Notes under the pieces: generated by a model
Database searches by the model: none
What the model was told of the DNA's origin: nothing
What the model saw: the letters and a program-made list of their open reading frames with translations, nothing else
In this document: positions 19,291 through 27,998 of the stretch, in pieces
How the letters are laid out: every line of letters begins with the position of its first letter
How positions within the stretch are numbered: the first letter of the stretch is position 1
Program-made: the position numbers and the translations under genes
From: Bradyrhizobium sp. WSM1743
GTDB taxonomy: Bacteria; Pseudomonadota; Alphaproteobacteria; Rhizobiales; Xanthobacteraceae
Reading direction: 5' to 3'
DNA: 64,000 bases
Assembly: GCF_000473065.1 (NCBI RefSeq)
Contig: NZ_AXAZ01000013.1
Span: 1 to 64,000, forward strand

Positions 19291-19491
19291 CTAGCAAATT
19301 CCTGAAACCAATCAATTATCTTACGAATCAGAGTCTTCCGAACTGCTCCGAGGCGTCCGCAGCGAACCCGATCCCTAAGCCTACATTATTTGTAAAGACT
19401 ATCACAATCTCGCCTGCGGTTGAACGTGGTTGGTATCACACACAGCTAGTTCGACGCGCTATCTGCCGTGAACCTTAACGGCAAAAAACAA

Positions 19492-19514
19492 AGCGGCGCC
19501 TCAATGGCGCCGCT
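19492..19514 (-). terminator. Rho-independent terminator after glycine-rich secreted protein gene
   Basis: A perfect 9-base inverted repeat (AGCGGCGCC / GGCGCCGCT) with a 5-base loop. Read on the minus strand it is followed by TTTGTTTTTTGC. It ends transcription from 19546-20157 and separates it from the autokinase gene, which must have its own promoter at 19291-19490. Confidence 0.85.
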
Positions 19515-19545
19515 GAAAGCTTCATTGCGACCGCGAGGTCGATGA

Positions 19546-20157
19546 TCAACGAGGGCTCACGCTATTCGTTGAGCTACCCACAGAACCGCTACCAATGCCT
19601 GTGGCGTTGTTGGCGGTGGTGTTGTTACCGAACGAAGTACCACCGCCGCCACTACCGCCGGTCGCGAGGCCGCTGGTTCCGGTCGGGCCCCCTGCACCGG
19701 TGCCACCGCCTCCCGCGCCGCCAGTAGCAGCGATTGTGACGTCACCGATCGCGGCTTGATAGGCAGCAATCACGTCAGCATTGGTGCCAGCGATCGCGGC
19801 CTGGATCTCGTTGCCATAGGCTTGATCCTGCTGCGCGGCCATGCGGGCGACCTGGGCGAGGCCGGCGACGATCGCGCGCATTTGGTCCTTGGTAGTCGCG
19901 GGATCTTTCAGAAGCGCGATCAGGCCCGGGAGCGTGGTCGGATCAGAGGCGCCGAGGTCGCGCACGCGCGAGATCAGCTGCGGGCCGCCAGTCGGATATT
20001 GCTGCAACAGGCTGTTGGGGGAAGCCTTGAAGTCGGAAATGACGGTGGCCGGCAGCTGGCGCTGCGGCGGGTAAATGGCGGCGCTGGCGGCCGAACTAAT
20101 CGTCGCGGCGAAAGCCGCAGCGGCAGCCATGCGAAGCGCGATTCTGCTAATGCTCAT
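19546..20157 (-). CDS. Secreted glycine-rich protein, unknown
   Basis: 203 residues. The signal peptide is MSISRIALRMAAAAAFAATI, with cleavage probably after SAASA. The mature N-terminal part (about residues 28-140) is a compact helical domain (PQLISRVRDLGASDPTTLPG, QQDQAYGNEIQAAIAG). A low-complexity Gly/Ser/Thr/Asn tail (about 145-203) follows. The layout suggests a periplasmic or surface-exposed matrix protein. It has its own terminator downstream and lies between the autokinase and the ligase-like genes. No family recognised. Confidence 0.75.
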   Translation of the reverse strand: MSISRIALRMAAAAAFAATISSAASAAIYPPQRQLPATVISDFKASPNSLLQQYPTGGPQLISRVRDLGASDPTTLPGLIALLKDPATTKDQMRAIVAGLAQVARMAAQQDQAYGNEIQAAIAGTNADVIAAYQAAIGDVTIAATGGAGGGGTGAGGPTGTSGLATGGSGGGGTSFGNNTTANNATGIGSGSVGSSTNSVSPR

Positions 20158-20297
20158 AAATCAACCTCCAAAAAATCAGCTGCCCCGATTGCTTTCTCGG
20201 CCCGGGCAAATGGCTGTGCAGTGCAGGAACCTATCCGAAGAGAAAAGGGCTGTCCATCTATTCTAAAGACTTCGTAAACGACGCAACTGCTTCAAAT

Positions 20298-21791
20298 CTA
20301 GACACTTTTGTGAAGCTCGGGCATCGCGCGCGGCACTGCGTCGGCAGTTGTCGGACGGCTCCCGCCTCGCCTCCTGGTGGCGCCGGTCTCCGGTATGGGG
20401 CGGCCCTCCCTGGTGCGGAAGGATTGCGCCAGGCCGGCGCCGAAAAGCGCAAAGAACGGAATGCTGTAGCCGGGCACCTGGAGCGTGAAGTCCAGGCACG
20501 AATGCAGCAGCGACAGCGTCGCGGTGGCCGCCGCGGCCAGCGGGATGATGGCATCGCGCCTTCGTCCGAACACGCCCTTCGCCAGCATGAGCAGCATGAC
20601 GGCCCAAGCGAGCGCCACCAGCAGCGCCATCGGAATGCCTACCTCGGAGGCAAGCTCCAGCGGCGTCGAATGCGCGGCATCCCAGACGCCGCGAATCGAG
20701 ATGTTCGGGCTGCGGTACGGCGGGAAGGCCCATTGGAAGGTGCCCATGCCGGTGCCGAACCAGGGATTGTCGGCGATGATCCGAAGCGTCGATTTCCAGG
20801 CCTCGACGCGGCCTTCGTCGACCAGACCCTGGCTGTCGAAGCGGCTGGAGACGCGGCCCCCGAGCAGCTGCAAGAGGCCGAGCGCGACGGCAAGGCCTGT
20901 GCCCAGCGAAATCCAGATGCCGGTGCGCGGCGGCAGGTCTTTCCGCAGGAACAGCGTGAACGCGACGATCATCGCGAGCAGCGACAGGCCGACGCCGGCG
21001 CGCGAGGTCGTCATGAACATCGCCATCAGGCAGATCAGCAGGCAGCCAAGCTGCGGAAGGATCTCTTTCGGTGGAATCGTGCGCAGATCGAGCGACAAAC
21101 GCCGCCATTCGATGTGCCGCTCCGGCAAGCGGCGGCGGGCATCCTCCAGGATCAGCAGCATCCAGATCACCGCGCAGGAGCCGAAATAGGCCGCTGCCGT
21201 GTTGCGGTTGATGAAGGTGCCGGTGACGCTGCCGAGATAGGCGGTCTTGTCCCGCCACAGGATCATGGTGGGCTCGATCAGGAACGAGAGCACGCCGTAG
21301 ATCGCGTAAGCCGCGCCTGAGATCGCGATCACCCACAGCAATCTCCGGGCGCGCTCGCAATCGGCGCCGACGGTGATGCCGAGCACGATGGCGAGGATAT
21401 TGGCGAGCGGAGCGCCGAGCGCGAAGAACGCTTCGTTCTTGACGATGGACGCGGACGGGGCGATCGGCACGCCGAGCAGATCCGAGGCCTGCTTCCAGAT
21501 CGGCTGGAACGGCGCGACCCAGGGATGGTCGGAGAGCTGCTCATGCAGCACGAAGGCGTAGGCGGCAACGATCACGCCGATGCCGGCGACGAGCCACAGA
21601 TGCGGCCGCCGCAGATCGCGCGTCGGCGCGAAGGTCACCGCGATCCCGAGACACAGGCACCAGAACGCGATCGACAGATCATTGGTCGAGCCGAACGGAA
21701 ACGGCGCGCCGGCGGCCACGAAGAACAGGATGAAGGCCGCGGGCAAGCTCCATGACCAGCGAATCTTGGGAAGCCAAAGGCGCATTGTCAT
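20298..21791 (-). CDS. O-antigen ligase/polymerase family membrane protein
   Basis: 497 residues, about 11-12 membrane segments and a large periplasmic loop with the Wzy_C signature (NPWFGTGMGTFQWAFPPYR, then DAAHSTPLELASEVG with the conserved His). Family members polymerise or transfer lipid-linked glycans in the periplasm. ATG 21791 (MTMRLWLPK) is preferred to the open frame up to 21827. It begins 23 bases after the 21815-22390 gene stop and is probably co-transcribed with it. It is a second candidate polymerase/ligase besides the Wzy-like gene at 10765. Confidence 0.86.
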   Translation of the reverse strand: MTMRLWLPKIRWSWSLPAAFILFFVAAGAPFPFGSTNDLSIAFWCLCLGIAVTFAPTRDLRRPHLWLVAGIGVIVAAYAFVLHEQLSDHPWVAPFQPIWKQASDLLGVPIAPSASIVKNEAFFALGAPLANILAIVLGITVGADCERARRLLWVIAISGAAYAIYGVLSFLIEPTMILWRDKTAYLGSVTGTFINRNTAAAYFGSCAVIWMLLILEDARRRLPERHIEWRRLSLDLRTIPPKEILPQLGCLLICLMAMFMTTSRAGVGLSLLAMIVAFTLFLRKDLPPRTGIWISLGTGLAVALGLLQLLGGRVSSRFDSQGLVDEGRVEAWKSTLRIIADNPWFGTGMGTFQWAFPPYRSPNISIRGVWDAAHSTPLELASEVGIPMALLVALAWAVMLLMLAKGVFGRRRDAIIPLAAAATATLSLLHSCLDFTLQVPGYSIPFFALFGAGLAQSFRTREGRPIPETGATRRRGGSRPTTADAVPRAMPELHKSV

Positions 21792-21814
21792 GTCTTGCGA
21801 GCCTTCGCTCGCGC

Positions 21815-22390
21815 CTAGAGGAAGCAATCGATCGGATAGATCTTCAGATCCACGTTGAGGCGGCTGTTCCGGCTCTGCGCGCGGAACGCATAGAATAATC
21901 CAAAGCTATCACTCCCCTGATCGAGTTTTATTCCGGGGGTTAATTCGTCGGGCGGGACCAGAACGCCGATGTGCCGGTTGATAGCGGAAATTCCGATCCG
22001 CCCCTCCCCTTCGGCAAAATGCCCGCCGAGCTGGGTCACCGTGACCTTCGGCAGGCCGCGGCGCTGATGGCAGACATCCTCCTCCCAGAGCTTGGTCTGC
22101 TGCACCAGCGGCTTGCCCGGGCCATCGGGCACGATAATGTCAGGGAAGGACGGACGCAGCATCCCGAAAAACCTGCTCTCCTTGGAGTTCGCCGAGAGGC
22201 GGACGGTGAAGGACAGCTCGCCCCTGGCGCCCTTGAGGCGCGACAGGACGGGAGCGTCAGGCTCGGCGGAAACCATCACATCGATGCGATGGCGGACGCC
22301 CATCTCTGCGCCGAGCACCGGCCCGACCGGCGCAAGCCCGAAGGTAAGCGGGACGAGAGCCAGAACACGGCAAAATGTTCGAAAGCGCAT
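21815..22390 (-). CDS. Secreted protein in polysaccharide export cluster
   Basis: 191 residues starting at ATG 22390 with AAGGGG 4-5 bases upstream. The signal peptide is MRFRTFCRVLALVPLTFGLA, with cleavage near VLGAE. The mature part looks beta-rich, with two well-separated Cys (EEDVCHQRRG, YPIDCFL). It sits between the export lipoprotein and the ligase-like gene. Downstream of the terminator at 22506-22533 it must start its own transcript or depend on read-through. Function is unknown. An assembly or modification role is only a guess from position. Confidence 0.72.
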   Translation of the reverse strand: MRFRTFCRVLALVPLTFGLAPVGPVLGAEMGVRHRIDVMVSAEPDAPVLSRLKGARGELSFTVRLSANSKESRFFGMLRPSFPDIIVPDGPGKPLVQQTKLWEEDVCHQRRGLPKVTVTQLGGHFAEGEGRIGISAINRHIGVLVPPDELTPGIKLDQGSDSFGLFYAFRAQSRNSRLNVDLKIYPIDCFL

Positions 22391-22505
22391 GAAGCCCCTT
22401 GCAAGACCGCGGGGGTGACCGATGACCGGCACGCCGTGCCGCGTGGCGCCTCGATCAGATCCCGGGCTGTCGGCGCAGCAGCACCGCTTCGATTGCTAAA
22501 CGAAA

Positions 22506-22533
22506 ATGGCACCGGGACAAGCCCCGGTGCCAT
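22506..22533 (-). terminator. Rho-independent terminator of the export lipoprotein gene
   Basis: A perfect 11-base inverted repeat (ATGGCACCGGG / CCCGGTGCCAT) with a 6-base loop. On the minus strand it is followed by TTTTCGTTT. It lies 27 bases after the stop of 22560-23762. Confidence 0.82.
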
Positions 22534-22559
22534 CGTCTTTGGTCGGTCAAGTCCTCGCC

Positions 22560-23762
22560 TTACGGCGCCAGCTTGATGTTGTTGCGGAAGATCAGCGCGT
22601 CGTTGCCAAGATTGATGGCATCGCTGCCGGTCGCCATGATCACACGCAGGTACTGCAGGAACTTGGCAACTTCGACGTTGCGCGAGTTCGAGACATAGAT
22701 GATGTCGCCGTTCTTCATCATGACCTTGGTGGCCAGGAAGAAGCCGCCGGGATCGCGGAAGTTCACGTTGAAGATGACCGGGATCGTCTCCGAGGTGTAC
22801 CTGCTCACGTCGATGCCGAGCTGGGCCGCAACCTCGCGCGGCTCGCGGCGATAGAGATACACGGCAGCCGGATCGGCCTGACCGTCCAGGAGGCCGCCAG
22901 CCTTGCCGACCGCTTCGCCCAGGTTGATGCGCCAGGCATCGAAGTTGAACTCGCCGCTCTGGCCGCTGGCGCCGAACGCCAGGAACTTCTGCTGCTCGCG
23001 ATAGACGTAGATGCTGTCGTCGGGGCGCACATAGACGTTGTTCTCGGGCGCCATCACGAGATTCTCGAACGGCACGGTCGCGCGCTTGCCGCCACGCTCG
23101 AGCATGACCCAGGTCTCGAAGCCCTGGCCCTTGATGCCGCCGGCGCGGGTGATGGCGTCGAGGACGCGGTCCTTGGCGCCCGCCGCGCTCGCCGGATAAC
23201 GCGCCGGCGAGTTAACCTCGCCGAGCACGCTGATCAGCTGGGTGCGCTGCGAGGCCATCGCCACGACCGCCTGCGGCTCGATGGCGCGGTTGGCGATCTT
23301 ATCGACGATCGCGCGCTGGATCTGGACCGCCGTCAGGCCCGCAGCCTTGACCTGGCCGGCATAGGGCACGGTGATGAAGCCGTCATTGTCGACCGACTGA
23401 TCCGGGATCGTCACATAGTTACCCGGACGGACGCCGGCTTCCGCCGGGATGAACAGACCGCCGGCCGCGGCTTCGAAAATGGTGACGCTGACGACGTCGC
23501 CGATGCCGAACACGATGCTGGCGGGCGGACGGCGGTCGGTGAACACGCCGGCGAGCCCCTTGGGCTCATGGGTGTGCAGGATTTTTACGGTCGCCGGATT
23601 GAGCGGCACCAGCTCATACGCCGGCGCGTTTTCGGTCTGGATCTTGTTGTTGACGTCGTCCGTGAGCGGTCCCGACCCCGGATTGGTCGAACACGCCCCG
23701 AGCGCCAAAGCGAACGCCAGGAACGCCGGCTTCAATACAAAGGTCTTGGCAATAGATGACAT
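22560..23762 (-). CDS. Outer-membrane polysaccharide export lipoprotein (OPX/Wza family)
   Basis: 400 residues. A lipoprotein signal peptide has the lipobox LGAC and acyl-Cys at residue 24. Then comes a polysaccharide export (PES) domain (GIGDVVSVTIFEAAAGG, DNDGFITVPYAGQVKAAGLT) and soluble ligand-binding beta-grasp repeats (ISVLGEVNSPARYP, DAITRAGGIKG, DDSIYVYR). It forms the outer-membrane channel through which the polymer leaves, working with the co-polymerase at 17035-19290. Monocistronic: a spacer of about 275 bases with the promoter lies upstream and a strong terminator follows. Confidence 0.94.
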   Translation of the reverse strand: MSSIAKTFVLKPAFLAFALALGACSTNPGSGPLTDDVNNKIQTENAPAYELVPLNPATVKILHTHEPKGLAGVFTDRRPPASIVFGIGDVVSVTIFEAAAGGLFIPAEAGVRPGNYVTIPDQSVDNDGFITVPYAGQVKAAGLTAVQIQRAIVDKIANRAIEPQAVVAMASQRTQLISVLGEVNSPARYPASAAGAKDRVLDAITRAGGIKGQGFETWVMLERGGKRATVPFENLVMAPENNVYVRPDDSIYVYREQQKFLAFGASGQSGEFNFDAWRINLGEAVGKAGGLLDGQADPAAVYLYRREPREVAAQLGIDVSRYTSETIPVIFNVNFRDPGGFFLATKVMMKNGDIIYVSNSRNVEVAKFLQYLRVIMATGSDAINLGNDALIFRNNIKLAP

Positions 23763-24037
23763 GAATCGCGCCCGAGGCTCCCCAAGTGACGTAAATTGGT
23801 ACGGCCTAGGGGATGGTGCGACAAGTGTTCCCGGTGGTTAACGGAGCAATCCGTGGGCTACTGTGGCGCCCGGGCCACTGTTTGGGGCCTGGTTTAACCC
23901 TTTGTGACTATTTGTTGTATTTCGTGTGCCCGGTTGGCGCGCAAACCGCCCAGTCCGAGGACTCAGTGTGTCGAGCATGAGGCTTCTTGACCTCGCGTCC
24001 GCCTGCTAGGCTGGATCTATTAAGAGTAGGATTCCCC

Positions 24038-24601
24038 GTGTCTGGCCTCCTTCTGATCACCCTCCTGGCAGGCTCACTCCTCGGCAGCGCAGATCGCCCC
24101 TTTGAACGGCCCGTTCCCTGTGCGCGGTCCGCGTGCCAGGGCGCACCCGTTATTGCGGTGGCCGCCCCTGCCCCCTCTTCCGTCTGGAAATTCACCCGGA
24201 CCCAAGGGGCCAAGGACGGCGAGAGCTTCGCCGCGATCATGAAGACGGCGGACACGACCCAGTCGGACCCGGACTTCGCCGGCCTGATCGTCCGCTGCGC
24301 ACCGAAGGGCAAGATTGATGTGCTGGTGGCCTTGATCCGGCCCTTCCCGCCCCGGAGCCACCCCAAGGTCACGATCGCCGCGAGCGGCGGCGGCACGCTG
24401 ACGTTCGACGCCAACATGGCGGCCGCGGGCGCTGCCGTGCTCCTGCCCGACGAGGTCTCCGCCTTTGCCGCCGGCAAGTGGCAGACGACGGCTTCGCTGT
24501 CCGTGGTCGTGAGGGAGAGCGACAGCGAGATCAAGGGGACGGTGGCCCTGAACGGGCTGCGCGAAGCCTACAATTCATTACTGGCAAATTGCGGCCTATA
24601 G
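24038..24601 (+). CDS. Secreted protein, unknown
   Basis: 187 residues from GTG 24038, with GAGTAGG 9 bases upstream. The first residues form a signal peptide (SGLLLITLLAGSLLGSAD). The mature part has CARSAC near the start and another Cys pair (IVRCAP, ANCGL), alternating hydrophobic strands and no known motif. Longer frames from TTG 23987 lack a ribosome site. A GGCCTATAGGCC palindrome spans the stop codon. Divergent from the export lipoprotein gene, so both probably share the 23763-24037 regulatory spacer. Confidence 0.68.
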   Translation: MSGLLLITLLAGSLLGSADRPFERPVPCARSACQGAPVIAVAAPAPSSVWKFTRTQGAKDGESFAAIMKTADTTQSDPDFAGLIVRCAPKGKIDVLVALIRPFPPRSHPKVTIAASGGGTLTFDANMAAAGAAVLLPDEVSAFAAGKWQTTASLSVVVRESDSEIKGTVALNGLREAYNSLLANCGL

Positions 24602-24677
24602 GCCAAATTTAGCCATACAACTTAAGGGTCTTTTTAGGGGGAGGAACCTAGGGTCCGAAACACGGAGAGTGTTTCGG

Positions 24678-24953
24678 ATGACCGCGTTTTTGATTTTCAG
24701 CTTTTTGGTAGGTGCCGTGCTGGGCCAACGTTTTCGGGTCCTGGTGCTGCTGCCGTTGACCTTTGTCATGCTGCTCGCCGCCATCCCGGTCGGCCTGCTG
24801 GTCGATCTCACGGTGCTCGAGAGCCTTAAAGGCCTGGTGTTCGCAGCCATCGCCCTGCAGGGCGGCTACCTCTTCGGGTCAGGCGCTCGCTTTGGCCTTG
24901 CTGCCGCGCGCGCTGGCCGCGTATTCGCCCGACCGGTCAAAACTGTGCGCTGA
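24678..24953 (+). CDS. Small membrane protein
   Basis: 91 residues with three hydrophobic segments (TAFLIFSFLVGAVLG, LVLLPLTFVMLLAAIPVGLLV, and GLVFAAIALQGGYLFG) and a basic C-terminus (RAGRVFARPVKTVR). ATG 24678 is better placed after GGAG than the in-frame GTG at 24669. It may be translated with the next membrane protein gene. No family recognised. A role in the polysaccharide machinery is possible from position only. Confidence 0.65.
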   Translation: MTAFLIFSFLVGAVLGQRFRVLVLLPLTFVMLLAAIPVGLLVDLTVLESLKGLVFAAIALQGGYLFGSGARFGLAAARAGRVFARPVKTVR

Positions 24954-25050
24954 TGACCCGCAGCTGACGCTGCGATGAAGCTTCGCGCGCGAATGGCCGG
25001 AGCCGCGCTGTTCGCCTGGGCCGACCTCTGCTTGAAAACGCGCGGCTCGC

Positions 25051-26367
25051 TTGTATGGTGACCTGATCGTTTCAGGATTCCTCATCGAGCGCCGTTTGTC
25101 CCTCGCTTATTTTGCCCTCATCGTTTCCATCGTTTCCGCATCCGCTCTCGAAATCGCCGGCGCCAAGATTGGCGTACAGCTGGGGACGGTGGCCGCAGCG
25201 CTAAGCTTGCTGGCCGCCGCCTTGAGCACGCGAAAGGCCGATTACGAGCACTATGTCCGCGCGACCTCGTGGGGCCGCTGGATTCTGGTCGCCATTCCGC
25301 TGAGCATTGCGGCCCAGCTCGCCCCGCTTCCGCTGAGCTTTGCGCACCCCATCTGGGCCAGCGCTCGCGACGTGCTCGGCGGCCTGTCGCTCGGGCCGAT
25401 CACGGCCGATATCGGCTTGACGGTGAACGCGCTGCTGCTGGCGCTGGCAGCGGTCTCGTTGCTCAGCGTCGCGATCCTGGTGGTCCGCAACCGCGGCCGG
25501 GCCGAGCTGGTTCTGTTCGTGCTGAGCGGAGTAACCGCGGTCTCGGCCTTGATGTTGGACCTGCATCGGCTCTCGCCGGCGCTTGCTGGAGCCGCGCCCC
25601 ATGACCTCGCGACGACCTTGGCCGGCCTCGGCCTCATGCTCAATCTGGCGGTCATGCAGCTCGCAGCTGAACGGGCCGAAACGCGTCACTCTTTGCTCCG
25701 CTCGGTTGCGATCGGCCTTTGCGGCCTCGTCGGGGCCTTGGTCAGCGCTGCCGCGATCTTTGGGTTTTCGGGCTCGAACAGCGCGATCGCAGCGGCGTTT
25801 GGCGTCGTGGTGATCCTGCTGATCCTCGTCATCCGCAGACTGGACCTGTCGCCACTGGCCGCGGGCGCGTTGTCGGCCGCAGCCCTGATCGGCGCGGCGA
25901 TCGTGCTGACCTTCCTGTTCGAGAAGAGCTCCGGACCGATCCTCCTGCGGCTCATCCCGGAGATGGGGACCGAGACCAAGGCCGCCCTCGAGCGCATGTT
26001 GGCCGATACACGCTGGTTCGGCGCCGGCGCCGGGACCTTCGCTGCGGTGGGCAGGATCTATCAGAGCGATGCCGGCGCTGTTTTGTCCGCGCCCTCGGCG
26101 GCCACTTCCGTGTTTGCGGGGATGGGATGGATCGGCCTGGCTGCCACGATAGCGGTAAGCCTGATCGCTTTGCTCCGCCTGTTCTTCGGCGCCCTGCAGC
26201 GCGGACGCGACTCGTTCTTTCCGGCTGCGGCCGCGGCCTGTGTTCTCTTTGCACTCGTCCAGAGCTTTGCTGGCCCCGGACTGCTGCGCCCAGCAGCAAT
26301 CCTGTGTCTTTCGGTGATCGTGGGACTGGGGCTGTCGCAGAGCGTCAGTCAATCCTCATCACGATAG
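25051..26367 (+). CDS. Multi-pass membrane protein related to O-antigen ligase family
   Basis: About 438 residues with roughly 11 hydrophobic segments. A late loop DTRWFGAGAGTFAAVGRIYQ resembles the Wzy_C loop of the ligase-like protein at 20298-21791 (WFGTGMGTFQWAFPPYR), which points to a shared family. The His expected after this loop in ligases is not seen, so activity is doubtful. The first start is TTG 25051; a later TTG 25096 is possible, and no strong ribosome site decides. It ends 11 bases before a convergent cysteine protease gene. Confidence 0.72.
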   Translation: MYGDLIVSGFLIERRLSLAYFALIVSIVSASALEIAGAKIGVQLGTVAAALSLLAAALSTRKADYEHYVRATSWGRWILVAIPLSIAAQLAPLPLSFAHPIWASARDVLGGLSLGPITADIGLTVNALLLALAAVSLLSVAILVVRNRGRAELVLFVLSGVTAVSALMLDLHRLSPALAGAAPHDLATTLAGLGLMLNLAVMQLAAERAETRHSLLRSVAIGLCGLVGALVSAAAIFGFSGSNSAIAAAFGVVVILLILVIRRLDLSPLAAGALSAAALIGAAIVLTFLFEKSSGPILLRLIPEMGTETKAALERMLADTRWFGAGAGTFAAVGRIYQSDAGAVLSAPSAATSVFAGMGWIGLAATIAVSLIALLRLFFGALQRGRDSFFPAAAAACVLFALVQSFAGPGLLRPAAILCLSVIVGLGLSQSVSQSSSR

Positions 26368-26378
26368 AGCGCGGGTGA

Positions 26379-27005
26379 TCAGACCGCGCGATCGCCGAGC
26401 GAGGCCCAGTAGTTCGGGTTCTTGGGCGACTGAATGCGGACCCAGCGGTAGGGCTTCTTCGACCACGGCATGATGTGGCCGGAGAGATTGTCCAGCACGA
26501 GATCGCCGGAGAAGGTGCGCACCACGACCACGAGATGATGCTCGCCCCAGGTGGTCACGACCTCGCTCAAGAGCACCGAGCGCGCCGGAAAGCCCTTGGC
26601 GATCAAATCGTGGCGTTTTGTCACAGCATAGTCGTTGCAATCGCCGCTCGCCGGATGCAGCAGCCACTTCTCGCCGCGCAGCCCTTCGAGGTTGGGCTCG
26701 GGGCGGATCGCGGTATTGACCCGCTGGTTGACCTCTTGCATCTGCGCCATGCGCTCGGCCGTAAGCTTCAGGCGTCCGCCCCGGAAGACGATCTGCTGCG
26801 GTCGCGGTTTGCACTCATCCTTGTACTTCAGGCAGAAGATGGTGAACGCCATCGGCGCCAGCGTGGGCTGGTCGAACTTGATGTATTGGATGGCGCCCCG
26901 CAGCCCCATGGGCGCGCCGACAAAGGCGGCTTCCGCGCTCCGCTGCGTCCCCGCAGCAACGACGACAGCGGCCACGGCCGCCAGGAACTTTACAACTTTG
27001 CGCAT
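26379..27005 (-). CDS. Periplasmic transglutaminase-like cysteine protease (BTLCP, LapG-like)
   Basis: 208 residues with a signal peptide (hydrophobic stretch residues 6-18, cleavage after SAEA). The catalytic triad of family C93 is visible: C123 in SGDCNDYAVTK, H157 in GEHHLVVVV and D172 in LVLDNLSG. Spacing is close to that in LapG. LapG-type proteases cut the retention region of large RTX adhesins and release biofilms, under control of a c-di-GMP receptor. No LapD-like receptor gene is adjacent. The substrate might be an RTX protein such as the one at the left edge, but no cleavage motif is visible in the part seen. Confidence 0.88.
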   Translation of the reverse strand: MRKVVKFLAAVAAVVVAAGTQRSAEAAFVGAPMGLRGAIQYIKFDQPTLAPMAFTIFCLKYKDECKPRPQQIVFRGGRLKLTAERMAQMQEVNQRVNTAIRPEPNLEGLRGEKWLLHPASGDCNDYAVTKRHDLIAKGFPARSVLLSEVVTTWGEHHLVVVVRTFSGDLVLDNLSGHIMPWSKKPYRWVRIQSPKNPNYWASLGDRAV

Positions 27006-27198
27006 GTCGCGCTCCCCGTTCTTGTTGGGAAGGACGCTACGCGAGACCTCTTGAAATACGGCTCAAAGGCCGCGCGATGCTTTAATCAAAATGCGGGCGC
27101 GTTGGTTGCAAACAATTAAGAATACCGATGTGTGACTTGTTCTGCTAAGAGCGGTCACGACGTTCCGCTCGTGACGCCGAGGCGATTCGACCGACCTG

Positions 27199-27936
27199 AT
27201 GGGCCTTTCCAGCCGCTTTCGCAAAAAGACCAAGCCTCGGCTTCCCGACGGCGTTCGCGTCTATGCGATCGGCGACGTGCATGGCCGTGCCGACTTGCTT
27301 CAATCGCTGTTAACCGTGATCGACGTCGATCTTGCCCGCTCGGCCCCCGAACGCGCCATTCAGGTCTTTCTCGGTGACTATGTCGACCGCGGCCCGGACT
27401 CACGCGCCGTTCTTGATCTCTTGATCGAACGCTCGAAGTCGCACGAGACGGTTTGTCTGAAGGGCAACCACGAGGTCTTCCTGCTCGAGGTGCTCAAGGA
27501 TCCCGCCCGCCTGCAGGAGTGGCGCCACTATGGCGGCCTCTTGACACTCGTCTCCTACGGCATCACGCCGACCATGAATCCGTCCGCGGAGCAGCAGGTC
27601 GAGCTGATCGAAGGACTGAAACGCGCGCTGCCGCCGGAGCACTTGGCCTTCCTCCAGCAACTGCCCTCGTCCTTCACCTGCGGCGACTTCTTTTTCGTCC
27701 ATGCCGGTGTCAAGCCGGGCGTCGCGCTCGATCGCCAGCAGGATGAGGATCTGCTCTGGATCCGTGAGGAATTCCTGGCCTCCGAGGAGCGCTTCGGCAA
27801 ATATATCGTTCACGGTCATACGCCGGTCAGCGCGCCCGATATCCGCCCGAACCGCATCAACATCGACACCGGCGCCTACGCGACCGGAAACTTGACGCTG
27901 CTCACGATCCAAGGCGATAGTCTGCTCGCAATTTGA
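27199..27936 (+). CDS. PPP-family serine/threonine protein phosphatase
   Basis: 245 residues with the full metallophosphatase signature: GDVHG (25-29), GDYVDRG (59-65), GNHE (89-92), and the later HAGV and HGHTP. These bind the two metals and the phosphate. The protein is soluble and cytoplasmic. Bacterial enzymes of this group (PrpA/ApaH-like) dephosphorylate Ser/Thr/Tyr phosphoproteins. It may counteract a kinase, but no direct link to the autokinase is shown. It is followed 62 bases later by a hypothetical gene on the same strand. Confidence 0.92.
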   Translation: MGLSSRFRKKTKPRLPDGVRVYAIGDVHGRADLLQSLLTVIDVDLARSAPERAIQVFLGDYVDRGPDSRAVLDLLIERSKSHETVCLKGNHEVFLLEVLKDPARLQEWRHYGGLLTLVSYGITPTMNPSAEQQVELIEGLKRALPPEHLAFLQQLPSSFTCGDFFFVHAGVKPGVALDRQQDEDLLWIREEFLASEERFGKYIVHGHTPVSAPDIRPNRINIDTGAYATGNLTLLTIQGDSLLAI

Positions 27937-27998
27937 GGGCTCCGGCTTAACCTCAATCCCGTCGTTGGCTCGCCCGCACAGGCTTCGTCAATTCCTCC

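Noticed and set aside
20263..21320. Long frames on both strands over the ligase-like gene
   Set aside because: All are Arg/Ala/His-rich shadows; only the 20298-21791 frame shows membrane segments and a known motif.
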